Part shown: positions 23,839 to 34,500 of the stretch, piece after piece
Layout: each line of letters opens with the position of its first letter
Position numbering within the stretch: the stretch's first letter is position 1
Assembly (NCBI GenBank): GCA_938003955.1
Contig: CALKXE010000134.1
Span: 1 to 48,230, forward strand
Direction: 5' to 3'
DNA length: 48,230 nucleotides
Origin: an uncultured Saprospiraceae bacterium
GTDB lineage: Bacteria > Bacteroidota > Bacteroidia > Chitinophagales > Saprospiraceae
Notes under the pieces: model-generated
The model's database searches: none
What the model was told of the DNA's origin: nothing
Seen by the model: the letters and a program-made list of their open reading frames with translations, nothing else
Made by a program: the position numbers and the translations under genes

Positions 23839-24744
23839 ATGTCAATTCTATCCCTACAAAACGTTGTTAAAAATTATCATAATCATACAGCTGTAGATAA
23901 TGTATCTTTCGATGTTCCAAAAGGAAGTGTTTTTGGCTTATTGGGACCTAACGGAGCGGGTAAGACGTCCCTGATTCGGATAATTACAACAATTACTATG
24001 GCCGATTCAGGACAGGTTTTGCTAGATGGAGAGCCAATTAATTTTAACCATCCTAGTCAGATTGGTTATATGCCTGAGGAGAGAGGACTTTATAAGAAGA
24101 TGAAAGTTGGAGAACAGCTTTTATATCTGGCTCAGCTAAAAGGTATGCCCCACAAGGAAGCTAAGCAGAAACTATATTCTTGGATGGAAAAGTTTGACAT
24201 TATATCATGGTGGGACAAAAAAGTTGAAGAGCTTTCTAAAGGGATGCAACAGAAAATTCAATTTATAGCTACAGTAGTTCATGATCCAAAACTTCTTATT
24301 CTAGATGAGCCTTTTTCAGGACTAGATCCTATTAATACTAATCTAATAAAAGATGAAATAGATCAGCTTAATAAAGGTGGAACGAGCATAATATTTTCTA
24401 CACATCGAATGGAACAAGTAGAGGAGGTATGTGAAAACATTATACTTATCAATAATGGTAAGAAAGTACTAGACGGAAATGTGGCACAGATTAAAATCGA
24501 TCACAAGGAGAACCTGTTTAAAGTAGAATTTGATAATTCTATTCTAAATATTGAAGATCTTAATAATTTTGAAATATTATCGAGCCAACATGATGGCATT
24601 GAAGTCAAATTGAATGCTGGTATGAAACCCAATGATCTTTTAGGCTCATTGATAAATAAAGGAGCCGAGATTAATTCTTTTAATGAAGTTCTACCATCTA
24701 TAAATGACATATTTATAAGTAGAGTAGGGGAGAGTCAAGAGTAG
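23839..24744 (+). CDS. ABC transporter ATP-binding protein (NatA-like, ABC-2 exporter)
   Basis: The ATG at 23839 is chosen over a TTG at 23806, since the conserved N-terminus SILSLQNVVKNYHNHTAVDNVSF begins there. The product has 301 residues: Walker A G36-PNGAGKT-S44, signature LSKGMQQK (132-139), Walker B LLILDEP (152-158) and the switch His189 in STHR. The C-terminal 80 residues form the accessory domain usual in exporters of the NatA/DrrA class. It pairs with the permease encoded 49 bases downstream. The substrate (ion, lipid or drug) cannot be told from sequence. Confidence 0.93.
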   Translation: MSILSLQNVVKNYHNHTAVDNVSFDVPKGSVFGLLGPNGAGKTSLIRIITTITMADSGQVLLDGEPINFNHPSQIGYMPEERGLYKKMKVGEQLLYLAQLKGMPHKEAKQKLYSWMEKFDIISWWDKKVEELSKGMQQKIQFIATVVHDPKLLILDEPFSGLDPINTNLIKDEIDQLNKGGTSIIFSTHRMEQVEEVCENIILINNGKKVLDGNVAQIKIDHKENLFKVEFDNSILNIEDLNNFEILSSQHDGIEVKLNAGMKPNDLLGSLINKGAEINSFNEVLPSINDIFISRVGESQE

Positions 24745-24793
24745 AATTTTATAGATCCCATCTTAGCAAAATCATAAGCAAAACGCCAATCAT

Positions 24794-26116
24794 ATGAACA
24801 AATTGTGGTTAATCATTCAGCGAGAATATCTTACTAGAGTAAAAAAGAAATCTTTTATTTTGGTAACCCTCCTTACGCCTCTTGGGTTTGGGCTCTTGAT
24901 GTTTGTATCAGGCTACCTTGCTAGTAATTCTATGAATTCCAAGAAGAGGATAGTCGTTGTAGACGAATCTGGAATCCTTGATAATGAAGAATTGTCAAAC
25001 TCACAGTTTGATTTTGATATCAGTACGCTACCTCTAAATGAAATAGATACTTCATACGCTAAATTAGGATACGACCTTCTGCTGAATGTGCCGGCTATAT
25101 CAGATCTTTCGTCTACTAAGCATAATGTTGATTTCTATAGTAAGGAGAAGTTGAGTTTAGTAGCGCTACAGCAGATTGAAGGAAAGATGTCCAGATCTCT
25201 CAAGGCGTATAAAATTTCAAAATCTGATATTGATCAAGAAACCATAGATCAATTAGAAATGAATGTTACACTGGCTAATGCTGTGACATCTGACCTTGAA
25301 GGAGATAAAAGTGATAAAGTATCCATAGGCGTAGCTTCTGCGCTTAGTTATTTAATGGGCTTCTTGATGTATATGGTCATATTTATATATGGTAGTATGG
25401 TTATGAGAAGTGTGATGGAAGAGAAGATTAATAGAATTGTAGAAGTAATGATCTCCTCAGTCCGCCCTTTTCAATTAATGTTGGGTAAAATCACTGGTGT
25501 GGGCTTAGTTGCGATGACTCAGCTATTTATTTGGATGATACTATTATTTGGTATTATGGTGGTGTTTAGCTCTACAATGGCTCCAGATCCAAATCTAGCC
25601 GCTGGGGGTATGGGAGAAGCTGGTGAGATGTTAGCAGGAATAAGTGCTCAATCTGATATGACAGATCTATTACGCGGTATCAAATCACTTAATTGGCTAT
25701 TGATTATTCCTTCATTTGTAATGTTTTTCTTAGGTGGGTATTTTATTTATTCTTCGCTTTTTGCAGCTGTAGGGTCGGCTATGGGCGACGATCTAGGAGA
25801 AGGACAGCAGTTGATGATGCCAATCTTAATTCCAGTTATCATAGCTATATCTCTAGTGTTTCCAGTCTTGAATAACCCGAATGGGAATCTAGCCATTTTT
25901 GGATCTATGTTTCCTTTATTTTCACCAATCCTTATGCCTGCGAGACTTCCTTTTGATCCTCCTGTATGGCAGGTAATATTATCTATGGTTATTCTTTTCG
26001 CGTCAGTTGTATTTATGATATGGTTTGCTGGGCGTATATATAGAGTAGGTATATTAATGTATGGGAAAAAGGTGTCTTTCAAGGAAATTGGAAGGTGGTT
26101 ATTTGTGAAAAACTGA
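24794..26116 (+). CDS. ABC-2 type permease (NatB-like)
   Basis: This is a 440-residue protein. The N-terminal LWLIIQREYLTRVKKKSFILVTLLTPLGFGLLMF gives the amphipathic lead-in and first membrane helix of the family. A periplasmic loop of about 150 residues follows, then five more helices in the C-terminal half, including the typical MRSVMEEKINRIVEVMISSVRPFQLMLGKI coupling region. It forms the membrane part of the exporter with the ATPase encoded upstream. No substrate can be assigned. Confidence 0.9.
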   Translation: MNKLWLIIQREYLTRVKKKSFILVTLLTPLGFGLLMFVSGYLASNSMNSKKRIVVVDESGILDNEELSNSQFDFDISTLPLNEIDTSYAKLGYDLLLNVPAISDLSSTKHNVDFYSKEKLSLVALQQIEGKMSRSLKAYKISKSDIDQETIDQLEMNVTLANAVTSDLEGDKSDKVSIGVASALSYLMGFLMYMVIFIYGSMVMRSVMEEKINRIVEVMISSVRPFQLMLGKITGVGLVAMTQLFIWMILLFGIMVVFSSTMAPDPNLAAGGMGEAGEMLAGISAQSDMTDLLRGIKSLNWLLIIPSFVMFFLGGYFIYSSLFAAVGSAMGDDLGEGQQLMMPILIPVIIAISLVFPVLNNPNGNLAIFGSMFPLFSPILMPARLPFDPPVWQVILSMVILFASVVFMIWFAGRIYRVGILMYGKKVSFKEIGRWLFVKN

Positions 26117-26217
26117 TATTTGACAATTTATTGATACGATTTGCCATATTTTTAAAAAGCGAAGAGGATTTTTAATAGATTATTATTTACATTTGCAGTC
26201 TAATTAATAAATGCATC

Positions 26218-26370
26218 ATGGCAACAGCTACAAGCACAAAAACATACTGGGTATATTTCTTCGTTTCTTTATTAGTAACGATAGGTTTTTTAGTGGTTTG
26301 GCCAGAATGGTTTTGGGTACCACTTCCATTTTTATTTACTTCATTAGTAAAAGCATTTGATTGGCTATAA
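26218..26370 (+). CDS. 50-residue membrane miniprotein
   Basis: ATG at 26218, TAA at 26368-26370. The product starts MATATSTKTYWVYFFVSLLV and continues TIGFLVVWPEWFWVPLPFLF, with a short TSLVKAFDWL tail. It has one or two hydrophobic segments with a Trp-Pro-rich turn (VVWPEWFWVPLP). The composition looks selected rather than random. It follows the ABC exporter genes on the same strand by 101 bases. Function unknown; it may be a small accessory or inner-membrane protein. The 296 bases after it hold only weak hairpins, near 26533-26552 and 26574-26588. Confidence 0.6.
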   Translation: MATATSTKTYWVYFFVSLLVTIGFLVVWPEWFWVPLPFLFTSLVKAFDWL

Positions 26371-26666
26371 TCAATTAGATTCCTTTTTAATTTATTGACT
26401 CTTTTAATTTCTGAATGTTTTTGGAGTTAGATTTCTGTGTTCTATACGATAGTATATATTGATTGCAGGTTTCATTTCTAAGACTAGAAGGGGGCGATCT
26501 CTACGGAGACATGAAGGGTCGATTCATACTAGCGATGGTTGACAAGCCATCGTAGAAATAAAATAATAAATAAAGGCCTGAATGGCCTATTTCGAACATT
26601 GCTACTTCCAAACCTAGGTGAAATCATTGATGATAATAGGTATAGAAACAATACAAGCAATAATCC

Positions 26667-27140
26667 TTAAGTTTTCTCTCGCTCAAATAATTTTAGTTCT
26701 CCTCCTATAACTGATTTTAAAATTGTATCCCGGCTATGTTGGTATATTTTGATAGTGTGCTCTCCAGCCTCCATGAATTTGAAATTCTCCAGGAGTAGGA
26801 TGTCAGTCGTGCAGGTAGAACTATTACAATCTCCTAAAAAAGATCCTGCACCATTGGTTAAGTTCAATGAAACGATGTCCTCAATAGATTCTTTAGTTGG
26901 GTATTCAGTGATAATCTTAACATATATGTTTTGATAGTCAAAATCTGTTTCAAATTTAATACTAAAAAAAAGATCATGAAACACTTCCGTAGATCCGACT
27001 TCAAAATCATAGGTCAATGGATTTTCATATTCCCAGAGGCCATTTGGTATCGTCTGATTTTTGGAATATTTCGGATTATTCCCACATCCTATAATTCCCA
27101 AACAAAAAAGGGTGAATAATATATGTTTTGTGATTTTCAT
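26667..27140 (-). CDS. gldH: GldH-like gliding motility lipoprotein
   Basis: The ATG at 27140 is used because it begins the lipoprotein signal MKITKHILFTLFCLGIIGC (Cys19); an open extension to 27254 runs through a tandem DNA repeat and lacks a signal sequence. The 157-residue product matches the GldH pattern: an N-terminal beta segment (VFHDLFFSIKFETDFDYQNIYVKI), a central 'T-E-Y-P ... L-N-L' part, and the closing FKFMEAGEHTIKIYQHSRDTILKSVIGGELKLFE, which parallels the 'F...G.Y.F.I.H..R...L.GI..VGL' end of the family. GldH is an outer-membrane lipoprotein required for gliding in Flavobacterium. The assignment is by pattern and moderately sure. Confidence 0.6.
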   Translation of the reverse strand: MKITKHILFTLFCLGIIGCGNNPKYSKNQTIPNGLWEYENPLTYDFEVGSTEVFHDLFFSIKFETDFDYQNIYVKIITEYPTKESIEDIVSLNLTNGAGSFLGDCNSSTCTTDILLLENFKFMEAGEHTIKIYQHSRDTILKSVIGGELKLFEREKT

Positions 27141-27699
27141 TTGGTTAAAAATTTCATTTTCGCTGAAAATTAAGAATTTATATTTAATCGTGTTTTCTAC
27201 ATTTGATCGTTTTCCCGCATTTGATCGTTTTCCCTGCATTTCTACAAAAGCCAATCAATTTCTCCAAAATGTTTTAAAGCCACGATTCTATTATCTTTTT
27301 GGAGACCTGAACTTGTTCTCGAGTTTCATAAAAAATAAAATTTTATGGGCATTAAAAACGAACCTTTGATCTTAATTGCTTCCTCTGATCTTAAATGTTT
27401 ACTCAACGGCGTTTGATATGGCAAAAATAGTATTTTACTTGTTGGATTAAAATTACAACTAAAAAATGACTACTCATGACATTTAAAATCCTTGAAAAAC
27501 TAAATATATTAACATTTAGATGCATAGGCGCTGATAAAAAGTAAGTTACATATTGCGTTTTATTCTAATATTTTATTAATTTTGTATGTTTTTGCTCTGT
27601 GTTTTATTTTGTGACGAGTAATTGAAACGAAATAAAACTGCAAAAGAAGAGTTAGTAATAAATGAAGTATTGTATTTAAAATACTAAAAAAGAAATCGT
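27141..27699. other. Divergent intergenic region between gldH-like gene and ruvA, with an 18-base tandem repeat
   Basis: A 17-base unit CATTTGATCGTTTTCCC occurs at 27200-27216 and 27218-27234, upstream of the gldH-like gene. No other gene is supported here. Promoters for both the gldH-like gene and the ruvA-sprA pair should be here, but no clear TTG / TAnnTTTG pair was found. Confidence 0.5.
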
Positions 27700-28290
27700 T
27701 TGATAGCATATCTAAATGGAAAATTGACGCTCAAGACTGCAACCTACGTCTATGTAGATTGTAATGGAATCGGGTATCATGTGAATATAAGTCTGAATAC
27801 ATATTCTCAATTGGAGAAACTGGAGGAAGTGAAAATCTTAACATACGTGCATACGAATGATGATGGGCAGACGCTTTATGGATTTATGAATGATGAAGAG
27901 AGAGCAATATTTGTTTTGTTGATTTCGGTTTCTGGTGTTGGTCCCAATACAGCAAGGGTGATCATGTCATATATGACAACTGATGAAGTGAAATCTGCCA
28001 TCGTACATGAAAATGTAGGAGCTATAAGCAAGGTAAAAGGCATCGGACCCAAAACAGCCAAAAGGTTAATTTTGGATCTGAAAGACAAAATACTCAAAGT
28101 AAGTGGGGATCAACCGATATTAGTAGGCGGGGGTAACAATACGCTACGAGATGAAGCGTTAAGTGCTTTAGTTGCATTAGGGTTTCCTAAAAACGCAGTT
28201 GAAAAGCAACTAAAATCTGTAATAACAGCCAACGCTGATGTTGACTCCGTGGAAGAAGTTATCAAGCTGGTTCTGAAACAGATGCGATAA
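27700..28290 (+). CDS. ruvA: Holliday junction branch migration protein RuvA
   Basis: This is a 196-residue protein with a TTG start at 27700; the conserved N-terminus 'MIAYLxGKL' begins exactly there and there is no nearby ATG. Domain I (OB fold) covers about 1-64 (VDCNGIGYHVNISLNTYS, DDGQTLYGF). Domain II has two helix-hairpin-helix motifs (LLISVSGVGPNTARVI and ISKVKGIGPKTAKRLI) that grip the junction arms. Domain III (about 145-196; LRDEALSALVALGFPKNAVEKQL) binds RuvB. RuvA and sprA are commonly adjacent in Bacteroidota, as here. Confidence 0.97.
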   Translation: MIAYLNGKLTLKTATYVYVDCNGIGYHVNISLNTYSQLEKLEEVKILTYVHTNDDGQTLYGFMNDEERAIFVLLISVSGVGPNTARVIMSYMTTDEVKSAIVHENVGAISKVKGIGPKTAKRLILDLKDKILKVSGDQPILVGGGNNTLRDEALSALVALGFPKNAVEKQLKSVITANADVDSVEEVIKLVLKQMR

Positions 28291-28534
28291 CAACTCATCT
28301 ACGAATTTTGGTTTTGAAGAAGAAGTTTTTGGTAGCGTATAGTTTCAAAACAATGCACTAAAAAAAGCTGAAATAATATGGTCTTTGATACAATGTCTTC
28401 CTTTGTGAATGCGTTTTTAATCGATGCCTTATTAGGTTTAATAATAATAAAACAAAGTAAAGCCCAACTAAACTGTTATTGGATTTATCTATTTAATTGA
28501 TTTATAAGCTATTACACACTTGGATATACGAAAT

Positions 28535-31500
28535 ATGAAAATTACTCGAGCATTAGTTACAGTTTTATTTGTGGCTGCTTTTATATACGCCGCCATCGGT
28601 TCCGGTGGTAGTAGGAATTTACCAGATCCATACGAGGAGTTATATACTCCTACGATGGTGTCAGATACTATTCCAATAAAAGACAACTATGGAGATCACG
28701 TAACTGACCCAAATAACAATCCGTTTGACATCACATCTAATGTGATAGAACAGAAAGTAGAATACGATCCAGCAACTGGAAACTATATCATCTATGAGAA
28801 AATCGGTGACGAATATTATAGAACTCCTTCCTATCTCACATTCGAAGAATATCTAGAATTCAAGAAGAAGGAACAGCAGAAAGCGTATTTTCAGCGGCTA
28901 GCCGGAGTATCCTCCAAAAAGAAAGGACTCAATGCAAAGACTGATCCTATGGAACGGATTGATATCCAAAATTCCTTAGTGGATAGACTTTTTGGTGGTA
29001 CAGAAGTGAACATACAGCCGCAAGGACAAGTGGATGTCACACTGCAGAGTACATATTATAATTCGTTTCAAGTAGAACAGGGATTTGGAGGAAATGGAGT
29101 TCAATTCAATCCGATAGATCCGGATGTAGATATTCGAGTAAGTACAGAGGGGAATATTGGAACAAAGTTGAATCTTGATTTCAATTATGATACACAATCT
29201 ACCTTCAATTTCGATCAACAAATTAAATTAGAATACGATACAGAGGCATTTGGAGAGGATGATATTATCAAAAAGCTAGAAGCGGGTAATGTAAGTCTAC
29301 CACTTAGAGGAAACCTAATTCAAGGTGCTCAATCTCTTTTTGGTCTTAAGACAGAACTACAATTTGGAAATTTGAGATTGACGGCTATCGCATCTCAACA
29401 ACAATCAGAACAAAACAGTATCAGAATAGAAAATGGGGCTTCAGTTCAAGAATTTGAGCTTTCGCCAGATGAATATGATGAGAATAGACACTTTTTCCTT
29501 TCTCACTATAATAGAGCAACATTTGAAGAAAATCTTTCGAATCTTCCACAGGTCAAGACTTCATTCAGAATATCACAACTAGAAGTATGGATTTCTGAGG
29601 ATAGACCAACTTATCAGCAAAGAAGTTCTCCAATCGTCGCCCTCTCAGATTTAGGAGAGCCAGACATTGAAAAGTATACAGGAGAATATCCGATTGGATC
29701 AGACTTTGAGCCTTTTAATGGGCTTTTGGGTGTAGGTAGTAAGTTTGATGATCAAATTGGTAAAGGAAATATACTTCCTGATAACAGGGTAAATGGAATA
29801 TATGAGAATATTGTCCTGAATGAAAATAGCTTACCTGAATACGAAGATGTAGAATCTCAGAATTTAGTAGCATCAGTATTAGAAAGTAAGGGGTTTGTTC
29901 AAAATAGGGATTTTGCAGTGTTTACCGGTAGAAAACTATCTGGTAATGAATTCTCATATAACGAACAGCTCGGTATGTTATCTCTGAATATACGACTAAG
30001 ACCAAACCAAAACTTAGCCGTAGCATATAATTATACTTATACAAGAAACTGTGATGAGATCTATAATGTAGGAAATCTATCTGCCGATGGATCTCAGTTT
30101 TCTAGCACAACGAGGGTATCTGAACCGGGACAGCAAGATACAATGACGAATGTAGAGCCACAGAAAGTGCTCTTTACCAAGTTACTAAAAAGTAGTAATC
30201 AACAGACAGATGTATCTACTTGGGATTTGATGATGAAAAACGTCTACCCTTTGAGAGCAACTCAACTTAATCCTGAAGAATTTCGATTTGATATATTTTA
30301 TGAAGATGATTCAGATGGTTCATTAAAGAAATATATTCCAATATCTGGATTTATCAATCAACCATTACTAGAGGTATTTAATCTTGATAGATTAAATAAA
30401 TACAATGATCCTCAAGCGGATGGACTATTTGATTTTGTTCCCGGAATTACGGTTATTCCAAGTAGTGGATCTGTCGTCTTTCCAGTTTTGGAGCCATTTG
30501 GTAGTTCTTTGGATTCGTTACTGAAAGGTCTTCCTCAAGAAGAAATAGATAAGTTTAAGTTTCAACAGTTATATGATACTTCAATAACAATAGCAAAGCA
30601 GAGTCTTGAATTTAATAAGTTCTTGATGAAAGGTGAAGTGACATCAGCATCTAATGGAGAGATAAATCTTGGGCCATTTGTGCCAGAAGGATCTGTTACA
30701 GTTAGAGCGGGTGGAGTTTTACTACAGGAAGGTGCAGATTATGAAGTAGATTATTCTCTTGGACGACTTAGGATAATAAATGATTCGTATCTACAACAAG
30801 GAACTCCAATCAATGTAAATTTTGAGGATCAATCCTTGTTTAGTCTTCAGCAAAAAACAATGTTGGGGCTTAGAGCTGATTATGATTTTAATGATAATTT
30901 CTCTTTAGGAGCTACTTATCTTAAGCTTTCGGAACGACCATTTACCAGAAAGGTGAACATAGGAAATGATCCTATAAATAATAGAGTTTTTGGGCTTGAT
31001 CTGGCATATAGTAATGAAGCACCACTCGTTACTAAAATAGTAGATAAATTGCCGTTTTACAGTACGAAAGAAAAATCTAGTATTAATTTTTCTGCTGAAG
31101 CTGCATTCCTAAAGCCTGGTCACTCTGGAGCAATTAATGCTGGAGATGAAGATGAGGATAAAGGTGGAGTAGTAAGTATTGATGATTTTGAAGGAGCGGT
31201 AAGTGGTCTTCTTCTTGGTGGATTCAATCCTAATCAGTGGAGACTTGCCAGTACACCATTAGAATTTGATGAGTCTGGATACATTAATGATTTAAGATAT
31301 GGTGCAAACAGAGCAAAAATCAACTGGTATTCAATAGATAGACAAGCAAGAAATGGAGGGGATAATGATAGTCCCTACACAAGACTAATTGATCAAGAAG
31401 AACTCTTTAATAGAGATGTGCAGGTGGGACAATCAGAACTTCTTACGTTTGATATAGGATATTATCCTAGCGAACGTGGACCGTATAATTTTGATTTGCC

Positions 31501-34500
31501 GGGTGGCTTGCAAGATACTTCAGGGCAGATTTTGTCTGCGGGAATAAAACCAGATGATGAAACAGCTGACGTTGAATTATTAGACCCTGAATCAAGATGG
31601 GGAGGGATAATGAGAAATTTTCAAAATACAGATTTCGAAGCTGCAAATTATGAGTTTATTGAGTTCTGGATGCTAAATCCGTATATGGCAAGGCCAGATG
31701 GTGAGCAACATGCTGCAAATGAAGAAGGAAAAATTGTATTTCAATTAGGTAATATCTCTGAGGATATAATTAAAGATGGGAATCAATTCTATGAAAATAC
31801 ACTGCCGTTAGGGCCGGAATCTGTTACGTCTTTGACGCAGACAAATTGGGGGCAAGTATCTCTACTACAACCCGTAAGTAATGGATTTGATGTTCAGCGA
31901 GGTTTTGTCCAGGATGTTGGATTTGATGGTATAAAAGATAGTTTGGAAAGTATACTTCATGCGGATTATCTAAACTCATTATTTACTGGTGGGGATGTTT
32001 ATAATTCGGATATACAGAATGATCCAGCAGGTGATAATTATGATTTTATCAATGCTCAGAATTCTACAGAAAGTTTGCTTGCTCGTTTCAAGAACTTCAA
32101 TAATCCTGAAGGAAATGCACCGATAGGTCCGGATAATGTAGATAACCAATTTGCAAGAGGAAATAGGAATCCAGAATCAGAAGATCTGAATAATAATAGA
32201 TCATTAGATACAGGAGAAAGTTACTATAACTATGAAGTAGACATCAAAAAAGCAATGGGCGATAGTCTAGATCTATCTGGTTCGGGGAATAGATATGTAA
32301 CGGAAAGTAAGACGATTCCTGGAAATAATGGAAGAGAAGATGAAATCTGGTACAGGTATAGAATTCCAATTGTAAACAATAACTTTAGTACTAAAGTAGG
32401 AGAAATTGCAGGATTCAGAGCGATACAATTTATGAGAATGTATATGACTGAATTTTCTTCCGCCAAAACATTCAGATTAGCTGATTTTCAATTGGTAAGA
32501 AATCTATGGAGAAAAAGTGATGTGGTTTGTGACTCAAGTGATATTAGTGAATTAGATGTAGTATTTAGTGTTGATGAAGTAGGTGTAGAAGAAAATGGAG
32601 ATAAACAACCATTCGGCTATGTAACACCAAAAGGAATTGTACAGGAGGAGCTATTTAGTACGTTTGCAAATCTACTGCAAGATGAAAAATCATTATCACT
32701 TAATTTCTGTAATCTAGATGATGGATGTGAAGTTGGGATTAATAAACTAGCGAAGCTAGATTTGACCCAATATGATAGGCTTCAACTGTTTATGCATGCT
32801 GAAGAAGAGGTTGGCACAGAGATTCCTGAAGGGGAGCTCTATGGTTATATCCGATTTGGTAAGGATTTAGTTGATCATTATTATGAATATGAAATACCAC
32901 TTAAGATCTCTGATGCAAGTGTAGCCAATCCACAAACACGAGTGTGGCCTGATACCAATATGATAGATGTAAAGTTTTCAGAATTCAAGCAAGCTAAAAT
33001 ACAAAGGATTATAGCGAATGCTTCGTTAGTAGAGGAGTTTCAATACTTTGACGAAGGGAGACCTGATAATACAGGTGTAATTCGAGTCAAGGGTACGCCA
33101 AGTTTAGGGTATATAAAAGTATTCGAAGTAGGAGTAAGAAATAGAAGTCCTGAAGATGGACAAGAAGCATTCTGTGGTGAAGTATGGGTAAATGAATTGC
33201 GAGCTGCAGGATTAAATGAAAAAGGAGGAATGGCAGCACAGGCTAGGCTCCAAATACAAATGGCTGACCTTGGAGAGATTAATCTTGCCGCTAATTATAG
33301 TACTGTAGGCTGGGGTGGTCTTGATCAAAGATTATTAGAACGAAATAGAGAAGAAATTTTGCAATATGATGCAGCGGCTAATCTACAATTGGGCAAGTTT
33401 TTCCCATCAGATTGGGGCATTAATATTCCTTTCTACGCTCAGTACTCAAAAGATAATTCTTATCAGCAGTTTGATCCATATGAAAGAGATTTAACGGTCG
33501 ATGAAAAGGTAGAAGCACTTCAAGCAAGAGGGAGTACAGATGAAGAAATAAATGACGTAAAAGAAAGAAGTAAAGAAACCTCTACCGTGAAAACATTCAA
33601 CTTTACGAATGTGAAGAAAGAAGGTAAAGGTGGAAAACCTTGGAGCATATCCAACTTCAGCGCATCTTATGCTTACACGGAAACTGTCAAGACAGATGCC
33701 ATTATAGAAAAGGATATTACACAAGAATATGCCACAACTGTAGATTATAATTATTCTAATAAAGCGAAGGCAATTCAGCCATTCAAAAAGGTTAAGAATA
33801 AGAATCTGAGATTGATTAAAGAGTTTAATTTTAACTTGTTGCCGAAGAGTTTTACCTTTTCGACTAATATCAATAGACTGAAAAATAGTAGGACATTTAG
33901 ATTGCCAGCTACTCCAGTATTCCAGTTTGATGATAGGCGATTCCTATGGGATAGAAACTATGGATTAAATTGGGATTTCTCTAAAGCACTGAAATTTACT
34001 TTTAGAGCTAAAGCATCATCATTAATTGATGAACTAAGGCAGGTAGGTATTGCTGAGACTGCGGAACAAAGAGATTGGGCAGATGAGACAGGGAGTAAGC
34101 TAAATGCAGATGGTAGTCAGTATGATCAATCCCAAGAAGATGATTATCGAAATAACAATCTAAGAAATCTTGGTAGAAGTAAAAATTACACACACAATGT
34201 AGGTTTACAATATACTCTGCCGATTAGGTACCTTCCATATATGGACTGGATCAATGTGAAGACAGATTATAAGGCAGATTATTCTTGGGCTGCGGGTTCA
34301 TTGATACGTATTGATGATGTATCTTCTGATAGGTTCGGAGCTGATGGGACACCATTAGGAAACATTATACAGAACAATCAGACGAGATCTATAAATGGAA
34401 CATTCAGTTTTGATAAGTTATATGCAAAGTCTAAGTACTTAAAGAAAATAGATAAGGGAAATAAGAAAAGCAGACGATCAAGATCTCGTAACTCTACTTC

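Noticed and set aside
27141..27254. N-terminal extension of the GldH-like protein
   Set aside because: It runs through an 18-base tandem repeat and would bury the lipoprotein signal peptide that starts at 27140.
28976..29221. Minus-strand frames inside sprA, and plus-strand frames inside the giant adhesin genes
   Set aside because: They are shadows of long, well-supported coding frames and show no domain or start signals.
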